Assembly (NCBI GenBank): GCA_047637355.1
Contig: JBLIKA010000003.1
Span: 1 to 64,000 of the forward strand
Direction: 5' to 3'
DNA from: Glaciecola sp047637355
Lineage (GTDB): Bacteria > Pseudomonadota > Gammaproteobacteria > Enterobacterales > Alteromonadaceae
Length of the DNA stretch: 64,000 nt
The position numbers and the translations under genes are program-made. Of the stretch, positions 25,123 through 33,726 are shown one piece after another. Positions within the stretch are counted from its first letter, which is position 1. Each line of letters begins with the position of its first letter. Under the pieces are notes generated by a model. It was not told where the DNA came from, did not search any database, and saw nothing but the letters and a program-made list of their open reading frames with translations.

Positions 25123-26838
25123 TTATTCAGTGAGTTCATTTAACATGCGGTCAAAGCCTCTAAAACTTAGGGCTTCGGCCAAATGTTGTTGATTCACACG
25201 TTCAACGCAGTCTAAGTCAGCAATGGTTCGCGCTACTCGCATTGTGCGATGATAGGCACGCATCGACAAATTCATACTCTGCATCGCCTTACTCAAAAAT
25301 AAGCTTTCGGTTTCACTCAAAGGACAATACTGCTCAATCTCCTTACCATTTAGGTTTTTGTTCAACTTACCTTGGCGCTCTAACTGGCGCTGTTGTGCTG
25401 CGATTACCCGACGTTTCACAATTTCGCTCGTTTCTATTTCATTATTAACTAATCGCGCGGCAATGGGACCCCTCTGGTTGTTACTCGATTGTTCTGAGTG
25501 CGGGCTATTAACATGAGTACTGGCACGTCGTAAATTAACATCGTGGCGGTCAGCAGAGGAGTCGAGTTGCGAATTGGTGGCCAATTTAATTAGGTGAATA
25601 TTACGCCCTGTAATCTTTCGCGAAACCTCGACGACAGGGTTGCTTTGGTGCTTTATTTTTAGCGCTTTGCTCAAGTCAATTTTGGGTACATTAACTTGCA
25701 GATCGATACGGTCGAGAAAAGGACCAGAAATTCTATTCAAATACCTAAGTACTTGATCGGGGTTGGCGCGTTGGTCATCTATATCGCCTGTTGGACTTGG
25801 ATTCATTGCGCAGACCAATTGAAAATCAGCGGGATAAACGACTTTTTGCGCTGCACGTGAAATGTTAATTTCGCCGGTTTCCATCGGCTCGCGCAATACA
25901 TCTAGTATGTGTCTGCCAAACTCAGGTAACTCGTCTAAAAATAAAACGCCTTTATGTGCTAGTGAAATTTCTCCGGGCTTTGGATAGCTGCCGCCGCCCA
26001 CAAGTGCAATAGCTGAACAGGTATGATGTGGTTGTCTAAATGCCCGATTACGCCAAGTAGATGGGCAAATTCTATCACCCGAAATTGAACGAATGGAGGC
26101 TGACGTCAAAGCGGATTCCTCATCCAGCTCTGGCATAATAGACAGTAATCTATTGGCTAACATGCTTTTACCGGTGCCTGCTGGTCCAAAGAACAAGATG
26201 TTGTGAGCTCCCGCAGCTGCAATTTCTAACGCCCGCTTGGCGTGCTGTTGCTCAACAATTTCAGACATGTCGCCATAGGTAGAGGGTGTCACTTTTGCCT
26301 TCGTAGTTATGTGAGACGCTATTTTACGTTTGTTACTTAGATGCAAGTAGACCTCAGTGAGTGAATTGGCCGCGATAATTTGTGCTGAACTAACCAGGCT
26401 CGCTTCATCACCATTACTTTTTGGTAGCACCAATTGCCGGTTTGATTTGGAAGCTGCAAACGCCATTGGCAAGGCACCTTGTATTGGGCGTAGGTTCCCT
26501 GACAATGCTAACTCACCGACAAATTCGTATTGAGTTAAATTGACTCTTTTGAGTTGCTCACTAGCGGCGATAATACCAATAGCGATGGCTAAGTCAAAGC
26601 GACTGCCCCCTTTCGGCAGGTCCGCTGGTGCCATATTCACCGTGATTCTTTTTGACGGGAATTCAAAATCAGAATTAATGATAGCGCTGCGCACTCGGTC
26701 TCGCGATTCTTTTACCGTGGTCTCAGGCAATCCCACTAAGTTAAACGCGGGTAATCCATTCGATAAATGTACCTCAATTGTCACTAGGGGGGCTTCAACA
26801 CCTAAATTTGCGCGAGTGTAAACGATAGATAAAGACAT
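25123..26838 (-). CDS. comM: ComM/YifB family Mg-chelatase-like AAA+ ATPase
   Basis: The N-terminal ribosomal-S5/Lon-like region (MSLSIVYTRANLGVEAPLVTIEV...) is followed by the AAA+ core with Walker A FFGPAGTGKSMLAN near 214, and the Mg-chelatase C-terminal region. ComM is a hexameric helicase-like branch-migration factor promoting recombination during natural transformation. At 571 residues it is about 60 longer than E. coli YifB; the extra length lies near residues 430-490 as a Ser/Asn/His/Arg-rich, apparently disordered stretch. It sits beside ilvA, as E. coli yifB sits beside ilvLXGMEDA. Confidence 0.95.
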   Translation of the reverse strand: MSLSIVYTRANLGVEAPLVTIEVHLSNGLPAFNLVGLPETTVKESRDRVRSAIINSDFEFPSKRITVNMAPADLPKGGSRFDLAIAIGIIAASEQLKRVNLTQYEFVGELALSGNLRPIQGALPMAFAASKSNRQLVLPKSNGDEASLVSSAQIIAANSLTEVYLHLSNKRKIASHITTKAKVTPSTYGDMSEIVEQQHAKRALEIAAAGAHNILFFGPAGTGKSMLANRLLSIMPELDEESALTSASIRSISGDRICPSTWRNRAFRQPHHTCSAIALVGGGSYPKPGEISLAHKGVLFLDELPEFGRHILDVLREPMETGEINISRAAQKVVYPADFQLVCAMNPSPTGDIDDQRANPDQVLRYLNRISGPFLDRIDLQVNVPKIDLSKALKIKHQSNPVVEVSRKITGRNIHLIKLATNSQLDSSADRHDVNLRRASTHVNSPHSEQSSNNQRGPIAARLVNNEIETSEIVKRRVIAAQQRQLERQGKLNKNLNGKEIEQYCPLSETESLFLSKAMQSMNLSMRAYHRTMRVARTIADLDCVERVNQQHLAEALSFRGFDRMLNELTE

Positions 26839-27300
26839 GCGTTAAATCCTATTGATTTTAATTGCCATAGCGTATTTGATGGACGTACTAAAAACAGCTG
26901 TCCTTTGTGGGAGTATTTTCAAGAAGTGCTTGCGAAGCAATATGAATTGAGGCACATTGAGAGCGTGACGACAATATGAATCAAGACTTTTCAAGCATCT
27001 TCGCAACTTCGACATGCACAAGAAATGTGTAATGCAGATGGTTGAGCGAGGGAGCAGTGTATTCTCAGAATCCACAAAACCCTCAATTGAAGAGGGTTTT
27101 TTCGTTTTTAACGCCCTTATTTTTTAACTGTTACCTTGCCTTAGGTCCACAAATAAGCTTGCAAAAGTGATGGATTGAGTAGGTTAGCAAACAACATACA
27201 AGTTTTAACGCATAGAGGTCGAACTTGGCTTTGATAAAAAATGACAAGTTAGCAGCACCGCAAAAGCCACTGTGCGAGAGCAATCAAAATTGGATTAATA
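26839..27300. other. Long leader region upstream of ilvA
   Basis: A 462-bp gap between the divergent comM and ilvA. It contains a strong plus-strand terminator (27077-27109) about 190 bp before ilvA, so a short transcript or attenuated leader may be made here. A tiny ORF (26976-27032, MNQDFSSIFATSTCTRNV, with three Thr and one Ile codon) precedes the hairpin. It does not resemble the classical ilvL leader peptide, and no other gene is apparent. Confidence 0.5.
27077..27109 (+). terminator. Rho-independent terminator/attenuator-like hairpin upstream of ilvA
   Basis: AAACCCTC (27077-27084) pairs with GAGGGTTT (27092-27099) over a 7-nt loop, followed by TTTTTTCGTTTTT. No plus-strand gene precedes it, so it ends either a small RNA or an ilvA leader transcript. 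Confidence 0.85.
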
Positions 27301-28896
27301 ATGTCGTCAAGTAACGTAAATATGAATAACGCAGGTTCAAGTGCTCCAATAGTCACGGGTGAAATGTCGCCATATCAATATTTAACTAAAATATTGTGCG
27401 CTCCAGTCTATGAAGCGGCTATAAATTCAGATCTAGATTACCTCGCTAGCCTATCCATGGAGCTTAAAAACAAAGTCTATTTAAAGCGGGAGGACCAACA
27501 GCCGGTCAAATCGTTCAAAATTCGTGGAGCGTATAACTGTATTCGCCAACTCAGTGACGAACAAAAAGCGGCTGGAATTGTTGCTGCTTCAGCTGGTAAT
27601 CATGCGCAAGGTGTTGCTTACGCTGCAAAAAAGTTAAATATTAAAGCAACCATTATAATGCCCGAGACGACTCCCGATATTAAAGTTGAGGCGGTAAAAC
27701 GTTTTGGCGGCAACAATGTCACGGTAGTGCAGTCGGGCACGAGTTTTGATCAGGCTAGTGACCTAGCTAAAAAGCTATGTGCTGAAAATGGTTTTTCCAT
27801 GATCCCACCTTTTGATCATCCGGATGTTATTGCAGGACAGGGAACTATAGCGAAGGAAATGCTTGAGCAAAACCCCAATCTGGAATACATATTTGTGGCG
27901 GTCGGCGGTGGGGGTTTGGCCGCTGGAATTGCTATTTACATAAAACAGTTACGCCCTGATATTAAAATTATTGGTGTGGAGTCAGTTGAGTCTGCGTGTT
28001 TAATCGCGGCGATGGAAAAGGGCGCTCCGGTTACTTTACCTGCCGTCGGGATTTTTGCAGACGGTGTCGCGGTAAAAACTATTGGTAGCGAAACATTTAG
28101 ATTATGCCAAGAATATTTAGATGATGTAATTACCGTAACCAATGATGAAATTTGTACCGCAATTAAAGATATTTTTGATGATACGCGGGTTATTGCTGAA
28201 CCCGCAGGCGCTTTATCGGTAGCAGGTATTCGCAAATACACCAAGCAATATAAGCTCCAAGGTGCGGTGATTGGCGGTGTTTTGTGCGGTGCGAACATTA
28301 ATTTCCATACACTACGATATGTATCGGAACGCTGTGAATTAGGCGAGCAAAAAGAAGCTGTTTTTGCCGTGAAAATTCCCGAAGCAAAAGGCTCCTTTAA
28401 GGCTTTCTGTGCAATATTAGGCGGTATAACAATAACCGAATTCAATTATCGCTACGCAAAAAGTGACGACGCACATATTTTTGTTGGCGTTAAGTTAAAG
28501 CGCGGCATGACAGAGCTCCAAGCACTGTTAAAGCGACTAAATAAAAATGGCTATGACTGTTTCGATATGTCGGATAACGAGTTGGCAAAGCTACACGTTA
28601 GACATATGGTCGGTGGTAAGCCTCAAGAGCCTATTAACGAGCATATATTCTCTTTTGCCTTCCCTGAATATCCCGGTGCGTTAATGCACTTTTTAACAAA
28701 ATTAGGTGAGCAGTGGAACATTACTCTGTTTCACTATCGCAATCATGGTGCGGCTGAAGGTTTAGTTTTAGCTGGTTTTGATATTGATGACAACAAGCGA
28801 GCATTATTTGACTTGCACGTGAGCGAACTCGGTTTTGATATGCATGAACATCGAGATAATCCTGCGTATCGATTATTTTTATCAGGGCAGAATTAA
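27301..28896 (+). CDS. ilvA: Biosynthetic threonine ammonia-lyase (threonine deaminase)
   Basis: A 531-residue PLP enzyme converting threonine to 2-oxobutyrate, the first step to isoleucine. The catalytic-lysine block VKSFKIRGAYN is near 80, ASAGNHAQGVAYA near 105 and the glycine loop VGGGGLAAGIA near 205. The C-terminal third carries two ACT-like regulatory units (from about 350 and 445), as in the isoleucine-inhibited biosynthetic enzyme. ilvGMED are not in this window. Confidence 0.96.
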   Translation: MSSSNVNMNNAGSSAPIVTGEMSPYQYLTKILCAPVYEAAINSDLDYLASLSMELKNKVYLKREDQQPVKSFKIRGAYNCIRQLSDEQKAAGIVAASAGNHAQGVAYAAKKLNIKATIIMPETTPDIKVEAVKRFGGNNVTVVQSGTSFDQASDLAKKLCAENGFSMIPPFDHPDVIAGQGTIAKEMLEQNPNLEYIFVAVGGGGLAAGIAIYIKQLRPDIKIIGVESVESACLIAAMEKGAPVTLPAVGIFADGVAVKTIGSETFRLCQEYLDDVITVTNDEICTAIKDIFDDTRVIAEPAGALSVAGIRKYTKQYKLQGAVIGGVLCGANINFHTLRYVSERCELGEQKEAVFAVKIPEAKGSFKAFCAILGGITITEFNYRYAKSDDAHIFVGVKLKRGMTELQALLKRLNKNGYDCFDMSDNELAKLHVRHMVGGKPQEPINEHIFSFAFPEYPGALMHFLTKLGEQWNITLFHYRNHGAAEGLVLAGFDIDDNKRALFDLHVSELGFDMHEHRDNPAYRLFLSGQN

Positions 28897-28909
28897 TCTG
28901 CCCTTTATG

Positions 28910-31345
28910 TTAGATTTTTTCTAAATGCTGAGCTATTTCAGGCCAAACCAATTCCATTATCGCTTTTTTTAGCGCCAAGCTGTCTTCTGAAAACTCTAAC
29001 GTTCCGCTGTCGAGGGTGTTTAGCAATTTGTTTTCGCGCAGTGCATTCACAAACGAGCCCAGTACATTTTTATCATAGAACTCAGGGGAGCTCATACCAT
29101 AGAGGGTGGAAAGACGCTCGGCAATAAGACAGCTTTGCTTCTCTAAATGTGACCGGGCGATCGTTTTTTCTTTTTCTAATACTCTTAAGACTACAGCATA
29201 GCGTTGCCATGTTTCTTGCATCGCGCGACTCAATAACCAAGCAGAATGGAAACCGTCGTCACTCGACGAAGGAGGTGATAAAAAGTCACCGTTTTGCATC
29301 AACAACCCCTGCTCTTGCATTTGCGCAATAAGCGCTTCGGCTTGCTCAAGCGCCTCCGCCAGCGAGTAATGCAAAAAGAATTCGCGTTTCAACAAAGGAT
29401 AGAGCTTGGTAACCATGTCAATGACTACTGACTTCTCCGTTTTCTTGTGATTAAAAATCACAGCCATGATCAAACTAGGTAAGGCGAAGACGTGCAAAAT
29501 ATTGTTTCGGTAGTACGTCAGTAATGCCGCATTACCTTCTTTGGCGGCCACTAATTTTCCGTATTGGTCTGTCGACTGCTCGAATCGATTGAGTGCCAAT
29601 GTTGTTTGCACCATCGCTTCAGCGTCTTCTTCTGGTAGCGTAAAGTCAACACTAAAAGGGACTTTTGACAATAATGCCAAATAATCTTTGAGCGCTCTGG
29701 TCAGTTCTGACTCACTCATAATGTGAGTTTTAGATGACAGCAAGCACAACGCAACCAACGCAGTCCCGTTCAAAGCCGCTGCTCGGTTAATTCGGGTCAT
29801 AATGACATCAGCAAGTTTGTTCACCGCAGGTGTTAACCAAGCCGGTTTCTTATCTGGATCATCCGGCGTTGTTTCGCGCCAATTTTCTACGTTCTTGTCC
29901 AAGAACTGATTAATTTGTAATGGCTCGCCAAAGTTAACGAAACCATGACCATAGTTCTTGAGTTTGCGAATAGCGGAAAATACCTGAGTTGGTGACTCTT
30001 TTTTCTTGGTCTTCCCTTTGAGCTCTTTCTGGTAGCTTTTTACTTCCATCACATGCTCGTAACCTATGTAAACCGGCACAATAGAGACAGGGCGGTTAAT
30101 TCCTTTAAGCGCTGCTTGCAGAGTCATTGCTAACATACCGGTTTTCGGAGGAAGCAAACGGCCCGTTCTTGAGCGTCCGCCCTCAGGGTAATACTTAACT
30201 GAATATCCTTTGTTGAATAGTAGCTCTAAGTATTCTCTAAAGGTCGCGGTGTAGAGTTTATTACCCGCAAAACTGCGGCGAAGAAAAAATGCACCACAGC
30301 GCCTGAATATTTTACCGACTGGCCAAAAGTTAAGATTTATACCTGCTGCAATATGTGGTGTTACCAAACCTTCGTGGTGAATAACGTAAGTTAACAACAG
30401 GTAATCCATGTGCGAGCGATGACAAGGCACGTAAATTATTTCATGGCCATTTTGGGCAAGCTCACGCACTCGATAAGCATGGCCGACATGTATACCGTTA
30501 TATATTTTATTCCAAATGCGCCCCAATATGCGTTCGCTTATTCGAATTAGACCAACGCGATAGTCCGCGGCAATTTCATCGATATACCCTATGGCCAGTT
30601 TTTTAGCCTCTTGAGCATTAATGTTTTTTTGGCGCATGGTGTCAGTCATAGCTCGTTTAACTGAATCGGAGCCTAACAAAGAATTATATAATGTTGAACG
30701 TTCTAAGAGTGTTGGGCCATTCAATACTTGGCGTTTACGTTGAAAGTGAGTTCTCGCTACTCGTACTAATTTTTGGGATATTCTCTGGTTGGAACCATGT
30801 AGTTGCCCCATCTGTTTTGTCGATACTGCTTTACTGTAACTGACCACATTGTCACGCCCTAAAAATATAACAATGAGGAGTTTTCTTAACCAACTAGGAG
30901 ATGCTCTGTCCGCTAAAAGCTGAGCGAAGCCTGAGGACTTTCTACTGGCCGATCTGCCCCAAGATATAAAAACAGGGACAACTTGCAAATCAAGTTCAGG
31001 GTTTTCACGATGCAAATGAAACATGTTGGTAAAAACGTCTTCAATTGCGGTCTTCTTAACTTTTCGTGACAGTAAGCTTTGAGGTCGAGTTAAAAAGTAG
31101 CAACGTTTGTGTTCTTCTCCCAAGAACTCGATTGATGTTGTGGGATCAGGCAGGCCTAAACCTGCAGCCGACTTCTGCAAAGCAACTAAATCAGTGATGG
31201 ACTCTGTTTGAATCAAGTATAAGAGCGGTTTCTTTTTATCTATACCTAATTCAGCTTCGATATTCGCGGGAACGCTGTTAACCGAAATGAGCCAACGAAT
31301 AGGCAAAGTAACTATTTTACGAAAAAATGCGCGTGCGCCACTCAT
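28910..31345 (-). CDS. plsB: Glycerol-3-phosphate 1-O-acyltransferase
   Basis: An 811-residue, membrane-associated enzyme acylating sn-glycerol 3-phosphate, the first step of phospholipid synthesis. The acyltransferase core is clear: HRSHMDYLLL (HX4D) near 310, then the substrate block YYPEGGRSRTGRLLPPKTG near 385-405 and PVSIVPVYIGYEH. Length matches E. coli PlsB (807). It is divergent from lexA; in E. coli the same two genes flank dgkA, which is missing here. Confidence 0.97.
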   Translation of the reverse strand: MSGARAFFRKIVTLPIRWLISVNSVPANIEAELGIDKKKPLLYLIQTESITDLVALQKSAAGLGLPDPTTSIEFLGEEHKRCYFLTRPQSLLSRKVKKTAIEDVFTNMFHLHRENPELDLQVVPVFISWGRSASRKSSGFAQLLADRASPSWLRKLLIVIFLGRDNVVSYSKAVSTKQMGQLHGSNQRISQKLVRVARTHFQRKRQVLNGPTLLERSTLYNSLLGSDSVKRAMTDTMRQKNINAQEAKKLAIGYIDEIAADYRVGLIRISERILGRIWNKIYNGIHVGHAYRVRELAQNGHEIIYVPCHRSHMDYLLLTYVIHHEGLVTPHIAAGINLNFWPVGKIFRRCGAFFLRRSFAGNKLYTATFREYLELLFNKGYSVKYYPEGGRSRTGRLLPPKTGMLAMTLQAALKGINRPVSIVPVYIGYEHVMEVKSYQKELKGKTKKKESPTQVFSAIRKLKNYGHGFVNFGEPLQINQFLDKNVENWRETTPDDPDKKPAWLTPAVNKLADVIMTRINRAAALNGTALVALCLLSSKTHIMSESELTRALKDYLALLSKVPFSVDFTLPEEDAEAMVQTTLALNRFEQSTDQYGKLVAAKEGNAALLTYYRNNILHVFALPSLIMAVIFNHKKTEKSVVIDMVTKLYPLLKREFFLHYSLAEALEQAEALIAQMQEQGLLMQNGDFLSPPSSSDDGFHSAWLLSRAMQETWQRYAVVLRVLEKEKTIARSHLEKQSCLIAERLSTLYGMSSPEFYDKNVLGSFVNALRENKLLNTLDSGTLEFSEDSLALKKAIMELVWPEIAQHLEKI

Positions 31346-31506
31346 GAAGTCTTCCTGATAAAAATCAATACGTCATAATAATAATAACATGACAGTTGAA
31401 CATTGCTTTAGTTCGTTTATATACAAATCATGATTCTATGTATTATTTTTTGTTCTAGAGTTGTTTTTAAATAAATAGTGATTTGATCGTTGCCATTTAC
31501 CTTTTC

Positions 31507-31522
31507 CTGTATATACTTACGA
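31507..31522 (+). promoter_or_regulatory. LexA (SOS) box 1, imperfect
   Basis: CTGTATATACTTACGA: the 5' half-site CTGT is intact, the 3' half deviates from ACAG. It corresponds in position to the distal box of E. coli lexA. Confidence 0.7.
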
Positions 31523-31526
31523 CTAA

Positions 31527-31542
31527 CTGTATAGAAAAACAG
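31527..31542 (+). promoter_or_regulatory. LexA (SOS) box 2, consensus
   Basis: CTGTATAGAAAAACAG matches the CTGT-N8-ACAG consensus exactly and ends 8 bp before the lexA ATG. With box 1 it gives a tandem operator, consistent with LexA autorepression. Confidence 0.92.
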
Positions 31543-31549
31543 GCTGTTT

Positions 31550-32170
31550 ATGCGTCCACTAACTCCCAGGCAACAAGAAGTACTCGACCTTATTAAGAGC
31601 ACTATGATCGATTCGGGCATGCCGCCCACTCGTGCTGAAATAGCGCGTCATTTAGGTTTTAAGTCGGCTAATGCCGCAGAAGAACATTTAAAAGCGCTCG
31701 CTAAGAAAGGAGTGATTGATATTATTCCAGGCACGTCGCGTGGTATTAGGTTGAACTGTGCTTTGGACGATGAGGCGGAAGAAGGTTTGCCGCTGATTGG
31801 TCGTGTTGCTGCCGGTGAACCGATATTGGCAACCGAACACGTCGAATGTCATTACAAAATTGACCCTAATTTATTCAAGCCTAACGCCGATTTTTTGCTC
31901 AGAGTCGAGGGAATGAGTATGAAAGATATCGGTATCATGGATGGCGATATTCTCGCCGTGCACCGCACAACTGACGTGCACAACGGTCAAGTGGTTGTAG
32001 CCCGAGTAGATGACGACGTTACCGTAAAGCGTTTTGAAAAGCGTGGTAGCCAAGTGCTATTGCATGCAGAAAACGAAGCGTTCTCGCCTATCAAAGTTGA
32101 TTTAGCGTCGCAGCCCTTTAATATTGAAGGTATTGCTGTAGGGGTTATTCGAAATTCAAATTGGATGTAA
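31550..32170 (+). CDS. lexA: LexA repressor of the SOS response
   Basis: A 206-residue repressor-protease. The N-terminal winged helix (MRPLTPRQQEVLDLIKSTM ... LGFKSANAAEEHL) is followed by the cleavage site A88-G89 (RVAAGEP) and the catalytic dyad Ser123 (EGMSMKD) and Lys160 (DVTVKRF). RecA-stimulated self-cleavage would derepress SOS genes. The ATG lies 7 bp beyond a perfect LexA box, so it is autoregulated. dinF is not adjacent, unlike in E. coli; a DinF-type gene occurs at 42358. Confidence 0.97.
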   Translation: MRPLTPRQQEVLDLIKSTMIDSGMPPTRAEIARHLGFKSANAAEEHLKALAKKGVIDIIPGTSRGIRLNCALDDEAEEGLPLIGRVAAGEPILATEHVECHYKIDPNLFKPNADFLLRVEGMSMKDIGIMDGDILAVHRTTDVHNGQVVVARVDDDVTVKRFEKRGSQVLLHAENEAFSPIKVDLASQPFNIEGIAVGVIRNSNWM

Positions 32171-32204
32171 CATCGGATTAAATTAGCGCTACAAAAATAA
32201 AAAA

Positions 32205-32236
32205 GCCGTTGTATAACAATATACAACGGCTTTTTT
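32205..32236. terminator. Rho-independent terminator after lexA (bidirectional form)
   Basis: GCCGTTGTAT (32205-32214) pairs perfectly with ATACAACGGC (32221-32230) across AACAAT, with TTTTTT after and AAAAAA before the stem. Confidence 0.92.
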
Positions 32237-32565
32237 CGTTTAAAGTCGATGGCTAATTTACCAATTCCAGCTGTTTTAATTAACTCCGCATTGGCAATTG
32301 GCTAATTTTCTTGTCCATAAATCTGTTTAGTTAAGTAATCAATACACTTAAATTAGACCAAAGAGTAAAAAAGCGTAAATGTAACGCTTAAAAATTAATC
32401 GCTATTAAGATATTCCATCTAATTTCAAGAAAACTCTAGACTATGAAGGCTCTTTGTTTAATCATTACACGCTGATTTACATAAAAATAACAAACTAAAC
32501 GAAATCTTCACATTGGTTGATAAAAACTAACGGCCTGACGAAGAAGATTGGAGAGGAGTATCAGA
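32237..32565 (+). promoter_or_regulatory. AT-rich upstream region of the cytochrome oxidase operon
   Basis: A 329-bp gene-free stretch between the lexA terminator and coxB. It must contain the cox promoter; I could not assign the -35/-10 or a regulator site with confidence. Confidence 0.4.
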
Positions 32566-33714
32566 GTGAATCGAATATCCACATTGCTTATTGGCGTAAT
32601 GTTAGCGTTTAGCAATTCAGCTATAGCGACAAGCGCCGCAGAGCGTTCAGACCTCAACATGCGGCCCGGTGTCAGCGACATCAGTTTGGAAGTCTATGAC
32701 TTGCATATGTTGATGTTTTGGATCTGCGTAGCTATCGGTGTTTTAGTGTTTAGTGTTATGTTTTATTCGATGGTAATGCATCGTAAATCTACCGGCGCGA
32801 AACCAGCTAATTTTCATGAAAACGTCAAAGTAGAAATACTGTGGACAGTCATTCCTTTTGTCATTCTTATTGCTATGGCATGGCCAGCAGCTACAACCCT
32901 GATAGCGATGGAGGATACCAGTGAGGCTGAGGTTACAATATTGGTTACCGGCTCGCAGTGGAAATGGCATTATAAATACCAAGACAACCCCGATGTCGAA
33001 TTCTTTTCTCTGCTAGCAACTCAGCAAGAGCAAATTAATAACAAATTCACCAAAGGTGAAAACTATCTATTAGAAGTAGACCGTCCTTTAGTGATCCCAA
33101 CCGGCAAAAAAGTCAGGTTCTTGATTACCTCCGATGACGTTATTCATTCATGGTGGGTTCCTGACTTTGCAATTAAAAAAGACGCTAACCCTGGTTTTAT
33201 TAATGAAGCTTGGACGAACGTAAATGAACCGGGTATCTATCGTGGTCAGTGTGCTGAATTATGTGGCAAAGACCATGGGTTTATGCCGATCGTCGTGATT
33301 GCAAAAGGACCAGCTGAATATAGTACATGGCTACAAGAGCAAGAGACCGCCGCGATAAGAGCAAACGAAGAAGAACAACGCTTGCTTGCCATGAACATGA
33401 GTATGGAAGACTTAATGACGCAGGGTAAGAAAGTGTATGACACTGCTTGTGTTGCTTGCCACCAAGCAAATGGGGGCGGCTTACCGCCGATGTTCCCAGC
33501 CCTGAAAGGCAGTAAAATTGCGATGGAAAAACAAAATATCCCCGTTCATATCGACTACATCATTAACGGGAAAAATAACATGCCAGCGTTTGGCAAGCAG
33601 TTAACTATGTCTGAAATAGCCGCTGTGGTTACTTATGAGCGAAATGCTTGGGGTAACAATACAGGTGATATTGTACAAGCCAAAGATGTTAATTTAGTGA
33701 TTAACGGTAAATAG
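32566..33714 (+). CDS. coxB: Cytochrome c oxidase subunit II with fused cytochrome c domain
   Basis: A 382-residue CuA subunit with signal peptide, two membrane helices (about 50-75 and 92-115), and the CuA ligands in HSWWVPDF and GQCAELCGKDHGFMPI. A C-terminal cytochrome c domain carries CVACHQ (about 298-303) and a distal Met (NNMPAFGKQ), so it accepts electrons directly from cytochrome c. The GTG at 32566 is preceded by GAGAGGAG (32551-32558), which decides it over the TTG at 32548. First gene of the cox operon. Confidence 0.96.
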   Translation: MNRISTLLIGVMLAFSNSAIATSAAERSDLNMRPGVSDISLEVYDLHMLMFWICVAIGVLVFSVMFYSMVMHRKSTGAKPANFHENVKVEILWTVIPFVILIAMAWPAATTLIAMEDTSEAEVTILVTGSQWKWHYKYQDNPDVEFFSLLATQQEQINNKFTKGENYLLEVDRPLVIPTGKKVRFLITSDDVIHSWWVPDFAIKKDANPGFINEAWTNVNEPGIYRGQCAELCGKDHGFMPIVVIAKGPAEYSTWLQEQETAAIRANEEEQRLLAMNMSMEDLMTQGKKVYDTACVACHQANGGGLPPMFPALKGSKIAMEKQNIPVHIDYIINGKNNMPAFGKQLTMSEIAAVVTYERNAWGNNTGDIVQAKDVNLVINGK

Positions 33715-33726
33715 GAGGTCATCAAA

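Noticed and set aside
26842..27075. 77-codon minus-strand ORF in the comM-ilvA gap
   Set aside because: No family resemblance, no ribosome binding site, odd Cys/Leu/Arg composition, and it lies antisense to the likely ilvA leader.
27936..28445. 169-codon minus-strand ORF across ilvA
   Set aside because: Shadow of ilvA with no recognisable domain.
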